From Opitutia bacterium (GTDB lineage: Bacteria; Verrucomicrobiota; Verrucomicrobiia; Opitutales; Opitutaceae), in contig CANJCM010000002.1 in NCBI GenBank assembly GCA_947472765.1, positions 1 through 64,000 on the forward strand: 64,000 nucleotides of DNA, in the 5' to 3' direction. Under the pieces are notes generated by a model. It searched no databases. It was not told where the DNA came from and saw only the letters and a program-made list of their open reading frames with translations. Position 1 is the stretch's first letter. Every line of letters starts with the position of its first letter. Both the position numbers and the translations under genes were made by a program. This document shows, piece after piece, positions 38,168 through 47,183 of the stretch.

Positions 38168-38346
38168 AACCACCCGGAATTTCCCGCCCTTCACCGAGCG
38201 GCCGTGTCCACCAACGGGTGGAGATTCTCGTTCGCGGGTCCGTTGAGGACGTGACCTTCGAAGTTGAAACGCGATCCCTGCGCCGGACGGTCCCGGTTCG
38301 CGCGCCGGGGTTTGCCAGCGCGCGCTTCGCCACCCATGTTCCGCCC

Positions 38347-39048
38347 ATGTGCGGCCGTTATCGGATCAAAGACACGGATGTCCTCACCGAGCATTTGCGC
38401 GCGAGCTTCGGGATCCCGGATTGGGTGATGACGCCGCGCTACAACATCGCGCCGAGCCAGGACCTGCCGGTGATCACGATGTCCGACGAAGGACACGCCG
38501 CCGTCCGGACAATGCGCTGGGGACTCGTGCCGTTCTGGGACAAGTCCGCCAAGCCGAAGCTCGCGCCGATCAATGCCCAGGCGGAAAAGGTCGTGACCAA
38601 CGGCATGTTCCGCCGCGCCGTGCAGACCCATCGCTGCCTCGTGCCCGCGGACGGGTTCTACGAGTGGCTGCGCCTCGACGAGAAAACGAAGGTGCCCTTC
38701 GACATCCATTTCCGCGACCGCCGGCCCTTCTACATGGCGGGGCTCTATGAACCCGCGACGCCGGAGCGGCCCGCGACGTACGCCGTGCTCACGACCTCGG
38801 CGAATGAACTCATGGCCCGGATTCACAACCGGATGCCGGCCATCCTCAATCTCGCTGCCGCGAAGCGCTGGCTCAAGCCGGGCGCGGTCACCGAAGGCGA
38901 CGTCGCCACCCTCACCGCGCCTCCGCCGGCGGACGAGATGGAGGCAAATCCGGTTTCGTCGCTGGTGAATTCCCCGCGCCACGACGTGCCCGAGTGCATC
39001 GTACCTGTCGCCTTCACTCCTCCACCCTGCCAGGGAGAATTGTTCTAA
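38347..39048 (+). CDS. yedK: SOS response-associated peptidase (SRAP/YedK, HMCES-like)
   Basis: A 233-residue protein that crosslinks to abasic sites in single-stranded DNA. The start must be the ATG at 38347 because the catalytic Cys2 follows the initiator Met ('MCGRYRIKD'). Other family residues are present: 'PRYNIAPSQDLPVI', 'MRWGLVPFW', 'NAQAEKV', 'LVPADGFYEWLR' (catalytic Glu) and 'RIHNRMPAIL' (active-site His). The track's 75-residue N-terminal extension reads antisense through the sigma factor region and would abolish Cys2. It is a single-gene unit. Confidence 0.96.
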   Translation: MCGRYRIKDTDVLTEHLRASFGIPDWVMTPRYNIAPSQDLPVITMSDEGHAAVRTMRWGLVPFWDKSAKPKLAPINAQAEKVVTNGMFRRAVQTHRCLVPADGFYEWLRLDEKTKVPFDIHFRDRRPFYMAGLYEPATPERPATYAVLTTSANELMARIHNRMPAILNLAAAKRWLKPGAVTEGDVATLTAPPPADEMEANPVSSLVNSPRHDVPECIVPVAFTPPPCQGELF

Positions 39049-39200
39049 AAGGCCGGTTCGGACTTCGCCCGATTATCCTTAATCCGGTTCCCGCGCAGCG
39101 AGTGGGAGTTTGGGTTCGGTGTTGGGAGCCGAGACAAAGAACGGCGGCCTTGCCGCGGTGCGCCGGCCAAAGGATATTCGCCGGCGCAATCCTGCGTCGC

Positions 39201-42200
39201 ATGGACTTTCCCCAACGATTCGCCGCCGCCTGGTTCGTCCTCGCCGGTTCGCTCCCGGCGGCGACGCTGGACTATGCCCGTGATGTCCGGCCCATCCTCG
39301 CGGAAAACTGCTTCAAGTGCCACGGCCAGGACCAGGCCAGCCGCAAGGGAAAGCTCCGGCTCGACACGCGCGACGGGCAGGCGAAACCGGGCGTGATCGT
39401 CGCGGGCCAGCCGGACGACAGCGAACTGATCGCGCGCATCTTCTCCCACGACGAGGACGAGGTCATGCCACCGCCGGAGGCCAAGCGGACGCTGAGCGAC
39501 GCGCAGAAGGCGACGCTGCGGGGCTGGATCGAGGAGGGGGCGCCGTTTGCCGGGCACTGGGCGTTCGTCGCGCCGGTGCCGCCAGCGCCACCGTCCGTGC
39601 GGCAGGCGGACTGGCCCCGCGGGCCGCTCGACCGGTTCGTGCTCGCCCGGCTTGAAGCCGAGGGGCTGACGCCAGCGCCGGAGACGGACCGCGCCCACTG
39701 GTTGCGCCGTGTGACGCTGGATCTCACGGGCCTCCCGCCGACGCCGGCGGAGCTGGAGACGTTTCTCGCCGACCAATCGGGCGGGGCGTTTGCCACCGTC
39801 GTCGATCGGTTGCTGGCCTCGTCGCGTTTCGGCGAGCGGATGGCGGCGGAGTGGCTCGATGTCGCACGGTATGCGGACACCCACGGTTACCAGATGGACC
39901 GCCCGCGGGCGATGTGGCCGTATCGCGACTGGGTCGTGGACGCGTTCAACCGCAACCTGCCTTACGACCGTTTTCTCACCGAGCAGATCGCCGGCGACTT
40001 GCTGCCCGGCGCGACGCGGAGCCAGAAGCTCGCCACCGCGTTCAACCGGCTGCACGCGCAGAACGAGGAGGGCGGGATCGTCGACGAGGAGTATCGCATC
40101 GCCTACGTGAACGATCGCGTCACGACCTTCGGCACCGCGGTGCTCGGACTGACGCTGGAGTGCGCCCGCTGCCACGACCACAAGTTCGATCCGATCCCGC
40201 AGCGCGACTTCTATGCGCTGTCCGCGTTCTTCGCGAACATCGACGAGGCCGGCGCGATTCCGTACAAGAATTTTTCGGACCTGATGTCGCCGCCGGTTCT
40301 GAAGCTGCCGGATGCCACCGGCGAGGCCGGCCTTCGGGCCGCCGACGCCGCCGTGGCCGCGCAGGAAGCCGCGCTGCGGCGTGCGGAGACGGACACCGGA
40401 CCGGCTTTCGCGGCGTGGCTCGCGCAGCGTGGCGGAGCCGTGCCCGAGGTCGCCGGCGCCGTCGTTGATCTGGCCTTGGATGAGCTGCGGACCGTGGAGG
40501 AACGCGCCGCGGCGGACGGAAAACCTGCGCCGATCGTCACGACGCCAAACGCCGCTTCGTCCGGCACCGCCGCCCGGGCCGTCGAACAAGTGCGGCTCAC
40601 CGCCGGCGTGCATGGCAACGCAGCCGCGCTCTCAGGGGAGGATGGGTTGGCCCTGCCTGACGTGCCGGTGTTCACGCGCGGCGATGCGTTCTCCTTCAGT
40701 CTCTGGCTGCGGCCGGCCGCCGTGGCGGAGCGGGCCGTGGTGTTTCACCGCAGCCTCGCCTACACCGACGCGGGGAGTCGCGGCTACGAGCTCGTGCTTG
40801 AGCAAGGCCGCGTGGCCTTCGGGCTGCACCGGCACTGGCCGGGCAGTTCGTTGAAAGTCAGTACCCGCACCGCGCTCCCGGTCGGCGCCTGGACGCACCT
40901 GACGCTGACGTACGACGGATCCAGCCGGGCCGCCGGAGCGCACGTGTACGTGAACGGCGTGCCGGCCGAGTTGGAAGTCGTCCGCGACAAGCTCGGCGGG
41001 GACATCACTTATGATCGCGAAACGCAGCCGCCGCTGCTGATCGGCCACCGTTTCCGTGACGCGGGGTTCAAGGACGGGAGCGTCGACGATTTCAAAATCT
41101 TCCCCCGTGAACTTTCCGCGCTCGAGGCGGCGCACCTCGCGGGCCACGCGGACCTGGCCCAGGCTTGGACGACATCGGCGGCGGCCCTGGGCGCGTTTGA
41201 ACGGAAGGCGTTGCAGGATTATTTCGTCCGGGTCGTGTCACCGGAAATCCAGGACATGCGCAGCGAACTGGCCCGCCGGCGCCGCGACCAGGTGCGGGCG
41301 TATGACGCCATTCCCGAGGTGATGGTGATGGAGGAGCTGCCCGCCCCGCGTGCGGTCCACGTGCTGGAGCGCGGCAGCTACGACCAGCCGCGGGAGGAAG
41401 TGCGGCCCGCCCCGCCCGGCGTGCTGCCGCCCCTGCCTGCAGACGCGCCCCTTAACCGGCTCGGCCTGGCGCAATGGGCCACGTCGCCCGCCAATCCACT
41501 CACCGCGCGCGTGGCCGTGAACCGGCTCTGGCAGCTCATGTTCGAGCGCGGCCTGGTCGAGACGCCGGACAACTTCGGCCTGACCGGGGAGAGTCCCACG
41601 CATCCCGAGCTGCTCGACTGGCTGGCGGTGGAATTCGCCCGCCATTGGGACGTCAAGGCCCTGCTGCGACAGATCGCGCTCTCGGCCACCTATCGGCAGT
41701 CGAGCGCGGCCGGCGCGGAGTTGCGGGAGCGGGATCCGCAGAACCGTCTGCTCGCCCGGGCTCCCGCCCGCCGGTTGTCCGCGGAGATGCTGCGGGACCA
41801 GGCGCTCGTACTCAGCGGGCTGCTGGTGGACCGCCGCGGCGGACCGCCGGTGAAGCCCGCGCAGCCGCCGGGACTCTGGGAGGAGATCGCGATGGGCCGG
41901 CCGACGTACCTACCCGGCACCGGCGAAGACCTGCACCGCCGGAGCCTCTACACGTTCCTCAAGCGCACCGTGCCGCCGCCGGCGATGATCACCTTTGACG
42001 CGACCGATCGCTCGAACTGCACGGTCCGTCGCCAGGCCACGAGCACGCCGCTGCAGGCGCTCGTGCTGCTCAACGACGTGCAGTTCTTCGAAGCGGCGAA
42101 ATTTCTCGGCGCTCGTTTCCTGCGCGAAGGCGGACCACTCCCGGCCGAACAGGTGGCCTATGCCTTCCAGCTGGTCACGAGCCGGCCGCCGACGCCGCGC

Positions 42201-42392
42201 GAAACCGCCACGCTCGTCCGCCTCCTGACCGAACAGGAGGAACACTTCGCCGCCGACCCGGCGGCGGCGGCGGAACTGCTCGCCGTCGGCGAACCCCTGG
42301 CAGCCTCCTCCGGGCCGGCCAGCCGGCTCGCCGCCGCCACGCTGGTGGCGAGCGCCCTGTTGAACCACGACGAAGCCGTGATGCGCCGGTAA
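39201..42392 (+). CDS. Planctomycete-type PSCyt1-DUF1549-LamG-DUF1553 protein
   Basis: A 1,063-residue exported protein from 'MDFPQRFAAAWFVLAGSLPAATLDYARDVRPIL'; the track's longer start overlaps yedK. Domains in order: signal peptide; a PSCyt1 cytochrome-like domain with one CxxCH ('AENCFKCHGQDQ', about residues 30-100); PSCyt2/DUF1549 (about 135-345, 'RLLASSRFGERMAAEWLDVARYADTHGYQ'); a LamG/concanavalin-like domain (about 475-650, 'FSFSLWLRPAAVAERAVVF', 'WTHLTLTYDG', 'GSVDDFKIFPREL'); and PSD1/DUF1553 (about 745-1010, 'NPLTARVAVNRLWQLMFERGLVETPDNFG'). It pairs with the DUF1501 gene 8 nt downstream. The function is unknown; a role in surface polysaccharide handling with electron transfer is hypothesised in the literature on these families. 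Confidence 0.92.
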   Translation: MDFPQRFAAAWFVLAGSLPAATLDYARDVRPILAENCFKCHGQDQASRKGKLRLDTRDGQAKPGVIVAGQPDDSELIARIFSHDEDEVMPPPEAKRTLSDAQKATLRGWIEEGAPFAGHWAFVAPVPPAPPSVRQADWPRGPLDRFVLARLEAEGLTPAPETDRAHWLRRVTLDLTGLPPTPAELETFLADQSGGAFATVVDRLLASSRFGERMAAEWLDVARYADTHGYQMDRPRAMWPYRDWVVDAFNRNLPYDRFLTEQIAGDLLPGATRSQKLATAFNRLHAQNEEGGIVDEEYRIAYVNDRVTTFGTAVLGLTLECARCHDHKFDPIPQRDFYALSAFFANIDEAGAIPYKNFSDLMSPPVLKLPDATGEAGLRAADAAVAAQEAALRRAETDTGPAFAAWLAQRGGAVPEVAGAVVDLALDELRTVEERAAADGKPAPIVTTPNAASSGTAARAVEQVRLTAGVHGNAAALSGEDGLALPDVPVFTRGDAFSFSLWLRPAAVAERAVVFHRSLAYTDAGSRGYELVLEQGRVAFGLHRHWPGSSLKVSTRTALPVGAWTHLTLTYDGSSRAAGAHVYVNGVPAELEVVRDKLGGDITYDRETQPPLLIGHRFRDAGFKDGSVDDFKIFPRELSALEAAHLAGHADLAQAWTTSAAALGAFERKALQDYFVRVVSPEIQDMRSELARRRRDQVRAYDAIPEVMVMEELPAPRAVHVLERGSYDQPREEVRPAPPGVLPPLPADAPLNRLGLAQWATSPANPLTARVAVNRLWQLMFERGLVETPDNFGLTGESPTHPELLDWLAVEFARHWDVKALLRQIALSATYRQSSAAGAELRERDPQNRLLARAPARRLSAEMLRDQALVLSGLLVDRRGGPPVKPAQPPGLWEEIAMGRPTYLPGTGEDLHRRSLYTFLKRTVPPPAMITFDATDRSNCTVRRQATSTPLQALVLLNDVQFFEAAKFLGARFLREGGPLPAEQVAYAFQLVTSRPPTPRETATLVRLLTEQEEHFAADPAAAAELLAVGEPLAASSGPASRLAAATLVASALLNHDEAVMRR

Positions 42393-42399
42393 CCCTCCC

Positions 42400-43845
42400 A
42401 TGTTCTGCACCCACATGAATGTCGGCCTGAGCCGGCGGGATTTCCTCGGCAAATTCGCGCTCGGCCTCGGCGGCATCGCGCTGTCGGAGCTGCTGTCCCC
42501 TCCGCTCGCCGCCGCTCCCGCCAGCAACGCGTTCGCCGGCGCGCTGGCGGCGACGCATCATGCACCGCGGGCGAAGCGCATCATCTATCTGTTCATGGCG
42601 GGCGGTCCTTCGCAGCTCGATCTCTTCGACTACAAACCGGTGCTCGAAAAACGCCACGGCGAAGACCTGCCGGCCAGTGTGCGGATGGGCCAGCGGCTCA
42701 CCGGCATGTCGGCCAACCAGGCGAGGCTGCCGCTGGCGCGCTCGATTTTTCCGTTCGCCCGGCACGGCCGGAGCGGCGCGTGGATGAGCGACCTGCTGCC
42801 GTGGACCTCCCGGATCGTCGATGACCTCTGCTTCGTGCGCTCGATGCACACACCGCACATCAATCACGATCCAGCGATCACGTTTTTCCAAACGGGGCAC
42901 CAGCTCCCGGGAAGGCCGAGCATGGGCTCCTGGCTGAGCTACGGACTCGGCAGTGTGAACCAAAACCTGCCGGCCTTCATCGTGCTGGTTTCGAAGGACC
43001 GGATCGACCAGCCGCTCTACGCCCGGCTCTGGGGCAACGCCTTTCTGCCCAGCATCCATCAGGGCGTGCAGTTTCGGGCCGGCAGCGAACCGGTGATGTA
43101 CCTGCGCAATCCCGCCGGAGTCTCCGCCGCCGGCCGCCGCCAGATGCTCGACCGGCTCGCGGAGCTGCACGCGCAGCAGTTCGAGTCGCTCGGCGATCCG
43201 GAGATCGCGGCGCGCGTCGCCCAGTACGAGATGGCGTTCCGGATGCAGACGAGCGTGCCGGAGGTCGCGGACCTCTCATCGGAGCCGGCTTCCACCTTCG
43301 AACTCTACGGCGAGGAGGCGCGGCAACCGGGCACGTTTGCGGCGAACTGCCTGCTCGCGCGCCGGATGGCGGAACGCGATGTACGTTTCATCCAGCTCTA
43401 CCACCCCGGCTGGGATCAGCACGGCTCGCTGCCAAAGCAGATCCGCCGCCAGTGCGCCGACGTCGACCGGGCGGGCTACGCGCTGGTGACGGATCTCAAG
43501 CAGCGCGGACTGCTCGACGACACCCTCGTCGTCTGGGGCGGTGAATTCGGCCGCACCAACTACTCGCAGGGCAAGCTCACCGCCGACGATTACGGCCGCG
43601 ATCATCATCCCCGCTGCTTCACGCTCTGGATGACTGGCGGCGGCGTGAAGCGGGGCTTCAGCCACGGTGAAACGGACGAGTTCGGCTACAACATCGCCGC
43701 GAATCCCGTGAGCGTCCACGACCTGCAGGCCACGATCCTTCACCTGATGGGCGTCGACCACGAGCGGCTCACGTTCAAGTCGCTCGGACGCAACTTCCGG
43801 CTGACGGATGTCGAGGGCCAGCTGGTGCCCGACATCATCGCCTGA
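42400..43845 (+). CDS. DUF1501 Tat-exported protein
   Basis: A 481-residue protein. The N-terminus has a twin-arginine motif 'LSRRDFLGKFALGLGGIAL' followed by a hydrophobic stretch and an Ala-rich cleavage zone. The remainder is the DUF1501 domain, related to the alkaline phosphatase/sulfatase fold: 'IIYLFMAGGPSQLDLFDYKP', 'VRSMHTPHINHDPA', 'IQLYHPGWDQHG', 'VVWGGEFGRT' and 'GRDHHPRCFTLWMTGGGVK'. Metal-binding His/Asp positions look intact. It is 8 nt downstream of the PSCyt gene, the standard pairing in Planctomycetota and Verrucomicrobiota. The start is preceded by AACCCTCCC. Confidence 0.94.
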   Translation: MFCTHMNVGLSRRDFLGKFALGLGGIALSELLSPPLAAAPASNAFAGALAATHHAPRAKRIIYLFMAGGPSQLDLFDYKPVLEKRHGEDLPASVRMGQRLTGMSANQARLPLARSIFPFARHGRSGAWMSDLLPWTSRIVDDLCFVRSMHTPHINHDPAITFFQTGHQLPGRPSMGSWLSYGLGSVNQNLPAFIVLVSKDRIDQPLYARLWGNAFLPSIHQGVQFRAGSEPVMYLRNPAGVSAAGRRQMLDRLAELHAQQFESLGDPEIAARVAQYEMAFRMQTSVPEVADLSSEPASTFELYGEEARQPGTFAANCLLARRMAERDVRFIQLYHPGWDQHGSLPKQIRRQCADVDRAGYALVTDLKQRGLLDDTLVVWGGEFGRTNYSQGKLTADDYGRDHHPRCFTLWMTGGGVKRGFSHGETDEFGYNIAANPVSVHDLQATILHLMGVDHERLTFKSLGRNFRLTDVEGQLVPDIIA

Positions 43846-43900
43846 AGCCCGCGGCGTCGGGAAACACGCGCTGGGGACCCGGCGGCGACGGTCGGGCCCG

Positions 43901-45055
43901 CTATTCGGGGACTTCCAGGTTCGCCACGTCGATCAGCGCCTTGAGATAGCCGAAGGCGAACGTGAACGCCTGGAGTTTGCCGGGATCATCCGGGTGCGTC
44001 GGCGCGTGATCGGGCAGGATGCAGCCGGCATAGCCCGCATCCCGAAGAATGCGGATGATCTCGAGGAAGTTCATGTCGCCCTCGTCGTGGTAGACTTCCT
44101 GGAAGTTGTGCAGGCCACCCCGGACGTTTCGCATGTGGACGTTCGCGATTTTTCCCTTGTCCGCGAGGTACTGCACGATCGGCAGAATCTCGGTGCGCAT
44201 GTTCCGGAGGCCTTCGCCGCAGGTGCCGAGGCAGAGTTGGAAACTGTTGTAAGGACTGTCGACGATCGACTCGTAGCGCTTCAGCGAATCGAGGACGGTG
44301 TGCGGCGCCGCGTCCCAGTTGTCCACGCCCTGATAACCCATCGGCAGACCCGGCGGATCGTAAGGATGAACGGCCATCTTCACGTCGTGCTGCGCGCACA
44401 CCGGAATGACCTTCTGCAGAAAGTACGTGATGCGCTCCCAGTAGTCGTCGTAGGACACGACACCATTGGCCTCGACGGGGAGGCTCTTCCAGTCGGCCTC
44501 GAGCTTGAACGAATGATACGACGAACCACCGCGCCCGGGCGTGTGGCCGTTGCGGCGAATGGGAATCATCGTCCAGTGATGCGTGATTACCTTCACGCCC
44601 ACCTGCGCCGCCTTCTGGATGTTGCCAACGATCGCATCGAGCTTCCGATCCCGATCGGCGCCGGGCTTGAGGTAGATGTAACGCGAATCCATCCGGATTC
44701 CCTCCCAGAAAAGTCCGCCTTGATCGCAGGAGTCCCGCCAGCGCTTCATCTCGTCGAGATTCCACTCATCGCGCCCGGCGCGGTTGCCGGCCTCGGCGCC
44801 ACCGAAGTTGGCGTGAAACGTTTTCACGCCGTGCCGGAGGTGAAACTCGATGTTCTGCTTCGACGCCCAATGCGGCCCGAGCACGCAGTGATAGTCGCCG
44901 CCGACATGGTGCTTCAGGTTCTTGCGCGGCCGCCGCGTGCCGAGCGCCTGCGCCGCGGCCACCGGCCCGGCCAGACTCGCACCGAGGACACTGCCAGCCA
45001 CGACGCGCGCGAAGTCGCGCCGCGGCATGATCGAAGAGGAGGGGTTGGGATTCAT
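43901..45055 (-). CDS. Tat-exported mannonate dehydratase-like TIM-barrel protein
   Basis: A 384-residue protein from 'MNPNPSSSIMPRRDFARVVAGSVLGASLAG', a twin-arginine signal peptide (RRDF). The mature part resembles UxuA-type mannonate dehydratases, which convert D-mannonate to 2-keto-3-deoxygluconate: 'MAVHPYDPPGLPMGYQGVDNWD', 'LCLGTCGEGLRNM', 'VHMRNVRGGLHNFQEVYHDEGDMNF' and 'RILRDAGYAGCILPDHAPTHPDD' match the metal- and substrate-binding segments. Cytosolic UxuA has no signal peptide, so this is a periplasmic relative whose substrate may differ. It is convergent with DUF1501 and upstream of nothing obvious. A xylose-isomerase-like epimerase is the alternative reading. Confidence 0.72.
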   Translation of the reverse strand: MNPNPSSSIMPRRDFARVVAGSVLGASLAGPVAAAQALGTRRPRKNLKHHVGGDYHCVLGPHWASKQNIEFHLRHGVKTFHANFGGAEAGNRAGRDEWNLDEMKRWRDSCDQGGLFWEGIRMDSRYIYLKPGADRDRKLDAIVGNIQKAAQVGVKVITHHWTMIPIRRNGHTPGRGGSSYHSFKLEADWKSLPVEANGVVSYDDYWERITYFLQKVIPVCAQHDVKMAVHPYDPPGLPMGYQGVDNWDAAPHTVLDSLKRYESIVDSPYNSFQLCLGTCGEGLRNMRTEILPIVQYLADKGKIANVHMRNVRGGLHNFQEVYHDEGDMNFLEIIRILRDAGYAGCILPDHAPTHPDDPGKLQAFTFAFGYLKALIDVANLEVPE

Positions 45056-45420
45056 GGGGTAGAAATGCGGCGCAGCGGCCACGGGGGCATTTCGAAACTC
45101 CAGTGGGCGATGGCAACCGCGCAGTTTGCTCCGCCGGCCAGGCCGCGGTGCCATATCACCACTGAGGTTGTTAACCACTTATCTTCACTAATGCCTGGAT
45201 TCCGAAGTTAGACGGATTGTCGTGGCCCTGTCCGTGAGGACAGGGACTTCTTGATCGCTTCGCCCAAAGCCGTCCCGCTGCTCACGCAGCGGGCTACGAG
45301 GCCGGCTCCGACATCGGGGATTAGTGACCATTAGTGTTCATTAGTGGTTACCGTCCGGGCGCTCCCGGCGCTGCGGTTAGTTCTTCACCGGACGTCGCCC
45401 CGCGGATTTAGTGGTCCGGA
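45056..45420. other. Divergent intergenic region with repeats
   Basis: 365 nt between the mannonate dehydratase-like gene and rsmE. It contains a family C palindromic element (45226-45299) and TTAGTG repeats: 'GTGACCATTAGTGTTCATT' near 45323 faces 'CTTCACTAATG' near 45183 in inverted orientation. I see no gene. Confidence 0.55.
45226..45299. repeat. Composite palindromic element (family C, second locus)
   Basis: CCCTGTCCGTGAGGACAGGGA (45226-45246), a linker with GATCGCTTCG, then CCCGCTGCTCACGCAGCGGG (45274-45293). This is the reverse complement arrangement of the element at 29643-29705, with compensatory changes in the first hairpin (T/A replacing C/G on both arms). Confidence 0.75.
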
Positions 45421-46143
45421 TTGAATCTCATTTTATTCGCATTGCCCGAGACGCAGATTCCCCTTCCCCGTTCCGATCCCCGGGCGCGACACCTCACCGA
45501 GGTCCTCCATTGCGAACCGGGCAGCACCTTCGACGCGGGACTGATCGGCGGAACGCATGGCAAGGGGACGTTGCGGTCCATGGACGCAGCCAGCCTCACG
45601 CTGACTTTCACTTGGAACCCGGCCCCCATCCCCGCCCCGGAGCCCTTGACGCTCATCGTCGGCCTGCCGCGCCCGCAGACGGCCCGTGATCTCCTGCGGG
45701 AAATGTCGTCGCTCGGCGTGGCGGCGCTGCACTTTGTCGCCACCGAAAAGACCGAACCGAGTTACGCCTCGAGCAAGCTCTGGTCCACCGGCGAGTGGCA
45801 GCGCCACCTGATCACGGGCGCCGAACAGGCGTTCACGACCCTGCTGCCGGAGGTCACGTGGGGCCGTGCGCTCGCGGAAGTCATCTCCGCGCTGCCTGCG
45901 GCCGATTCACGCGTCGCCCTCGACAATTACGAGGCGGCAAATCCGCTCTCCGCTTTTCCGGCGCTGGCCCAGCCCGGCCTCACGGTCGCGCTTGGCCCCG
46001 AACGCGGCTGGTCGGCGACGGATCGCACGCAGTTGCGAGCGGCGGGATTCACCCTCGCGCATCTCGGGACCCGCGTGCTCCGCGTCGAGACGGCCGCGAT
46101 CGCCGCCGTCGCCGTGGTGTGGGCGGCCCGACGCCGGATGTAA
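45421..46143 (+). CDS. rsmE: 16S rRNA (uracil(1498)-N3)-methyltransferase
   Basis: A 240-residue SPOUT-class methyltransferase starting with TTG at 45421 ('MNLILFALPETQIPLPRSDPRARHL'). The N-terminal PUA-like part ('RARHLTEVLHCEPGSTFDAGLIG') is followed by the catalytic knot: 'VGLPRPQTARDLLREMSSLGVAALHF', 'VALGPERGWSATDRTQLRAAGF' and 'HLGTRVLRVETAAIAAVAV'. These are the SAM-binding knot motifs of RsmE. It modifies U1498 of 16S rRNA in the 30S subunit. It is convergent with rsmD, another 16S methyltransferase. Confidence 0.94.
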   Translation: MNLILFALPETQIPLPRSDPRARHLTEVLHCEPGSTFDAGLIGGTHGKGTLRSMDAASLTLTFTWNPAPIPAPEPLTLIVGLPRPQTARDLLREMSSLGVAALHFVATEKTEPSYASSKLWSTGEWQRHLITGAEQAFTTLLPEVTWGRALAEVISALPAADSRVALDNYEAANPLSAFPALAQPGLTVALGPERGWSATDRTQLRAAGFTLAHLGTRVLRVETAAIAAVAVVWAARRRM

Positions 46144-46182
46144 GGGCGATCCCGCGGACCTCAGCCAGAACGACGCAATTGA

Positions 46183-46262
46183 GTGTAGGGCCGGCGCTCG
46201 CCGCCGGGCCGCTTCGCGAACGAAGCGCGTGGCCTGCCGACGAGCGGCAGCCCTACCCCTGA
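46183..46262. repeat. Imperfect 80-nt palindromic element
   Basis: GTAGGGCCGGCGCTCGCCGC at the left faces GCGGCAGCCCTAC at the right, with an inner hairpin CGCTTCGCGAACGAAGCG. It lies between convergent rsmE and rsmD with no T-tract, and looks like a REP-type or bidirectional terminator element. Confidence 0.5.
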
Positions 46263-46313
46263 GGGTGTTCGTCCTCGCCGTCGTAAAACGACGTTTCACT
46301 GAATGGTTCCGGC

Positions 46314-46883
46314 TCAGACGGGGCCCGCGCGGCGGAAGAAACAGACCGTCGGGTCGCGGCGGCCCTTGCCGATTCGCTTCACGAGCGTCCAGCCCGGCGG
46401 CGCCAGCTCGATTTCTCCGGGCATCTCAAAAACCACGATCGTCTCCGCGCCGGCGGGAATGGCCTCGGCGAGTTTGTTGAAAATCAAGGGCGCCGCCTCG
46501 GGAATCATGTCGTACGGCGGATCGACGAACACGAGAGCCGGCAGGTCTCCCACCAGCGGCACGATGCGCGCATCGGACTGCAGCACGAAAAGATCGCCGG
46601 GGTCGCGGCCGAGGCTCTTGCACACGGCGACGATATTGTTGCGGACACAGTTTGCCGCCTTGGGGTTCTTCTCGACGAACACCCCGCCCGCCGAACCGCG
46701 GCTGACCGCTTCCAGGCCGTAAGCCCCGCTGCCGGCAAACAGGTCAAGGAAGCGCGCGCCGATCACCCGGGCCCCGAGACTGGAAAACACGGCCTGACGC
46801 ATTCCGTCCGTGGCCGGCCGGACGACATCCCCCCGGGGTGTCGCCAGGGTGATGCCCCGGGCCCCGCCGCCACTTATGCGCAC
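46314..46883 (-). CDS. rsmD: 16S rRNA (guanine(966)-N2)-methyltransferase
   Basis: A 189-residue SAM-dependent methyltransferase. 'MRISGGGARGITLATPRGDVVRPATDGMRQAVFSSL' is the RsmD N-terminus. 'FLDLFAGSGAYGLEAVSRGS' is the SAM-binding loop and 'ALVFVDPPYDMIPEAAPLIF' carries the DPPY catalytic motif. It methylates G966 of 16S rRNA. A small upstream ORF overlaps its start by 10 nt. Confidence 0.95.
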   Translation of the reverse strand: MRISGGGARGITLATPRGDVVRPATDGMRQAVFSSLGARVIGARFLDLFAGSGAYGLEAVSRGSAGGVFVEKNPKAANCVRNNIVAVCKSLGRDPGDLFVLQSDARIVPLVGDLPALVFVDPPYDMIPEAAPLIFNKLAEAIPAGAETIVVFEMPGEIELAPPGWTLVKRIGKGRRDPTVCFFRRAGPV

Positions 46884-47104
46884 GGTGCCTCCCGGACGAA
46901 AAGCGCCGCGTTCACGGGTTCACCCAAGGCAGGGAGAAGGCGAACCAAGGCTGGGTTTGAAAGCCGCACGAGATGCCATCTGACGGGCGCGGCACCAGAC
47001 TTCAACCGCGATTCCACCCGCGCGACTTCGGACGGAACTCTCACCCCCGCGGCGTTTCCACACGTCTCCGCCGTTCGTCGCACCGGTCTTGAGATTGCGG
47101 ACAT
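46874..47104 (-). CDS. Possible small protein upstream of rsmD
   Basis: A 76-residue ORF whose end overlaps the rsmD start by 10 nt, consistent with coupling. The second half ('VRWHLVRLSNPALVRLLPALGEPVNAALF') is plausible protein, while the first half is low in structure. No family is recognised. The surrounding 300 nt up to 47183 hold no better candidate gene. Confidence 0.28.
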   Translation of the reverse strand: MSAISRPVRRTAETCGNAAGVRVPSEVARVESRLKSGAAPVRWHLVRLSNPALVRLLPALGEPVNAALFVREAPCA

Positions 47105-47183
47105 CCCACCTTACTCTCGCCCTATGTGTCCTTTATCAGCGTCCGTTCAGGGAGCCTGAGTAGGCTCCACGTCAGTTGATTTG

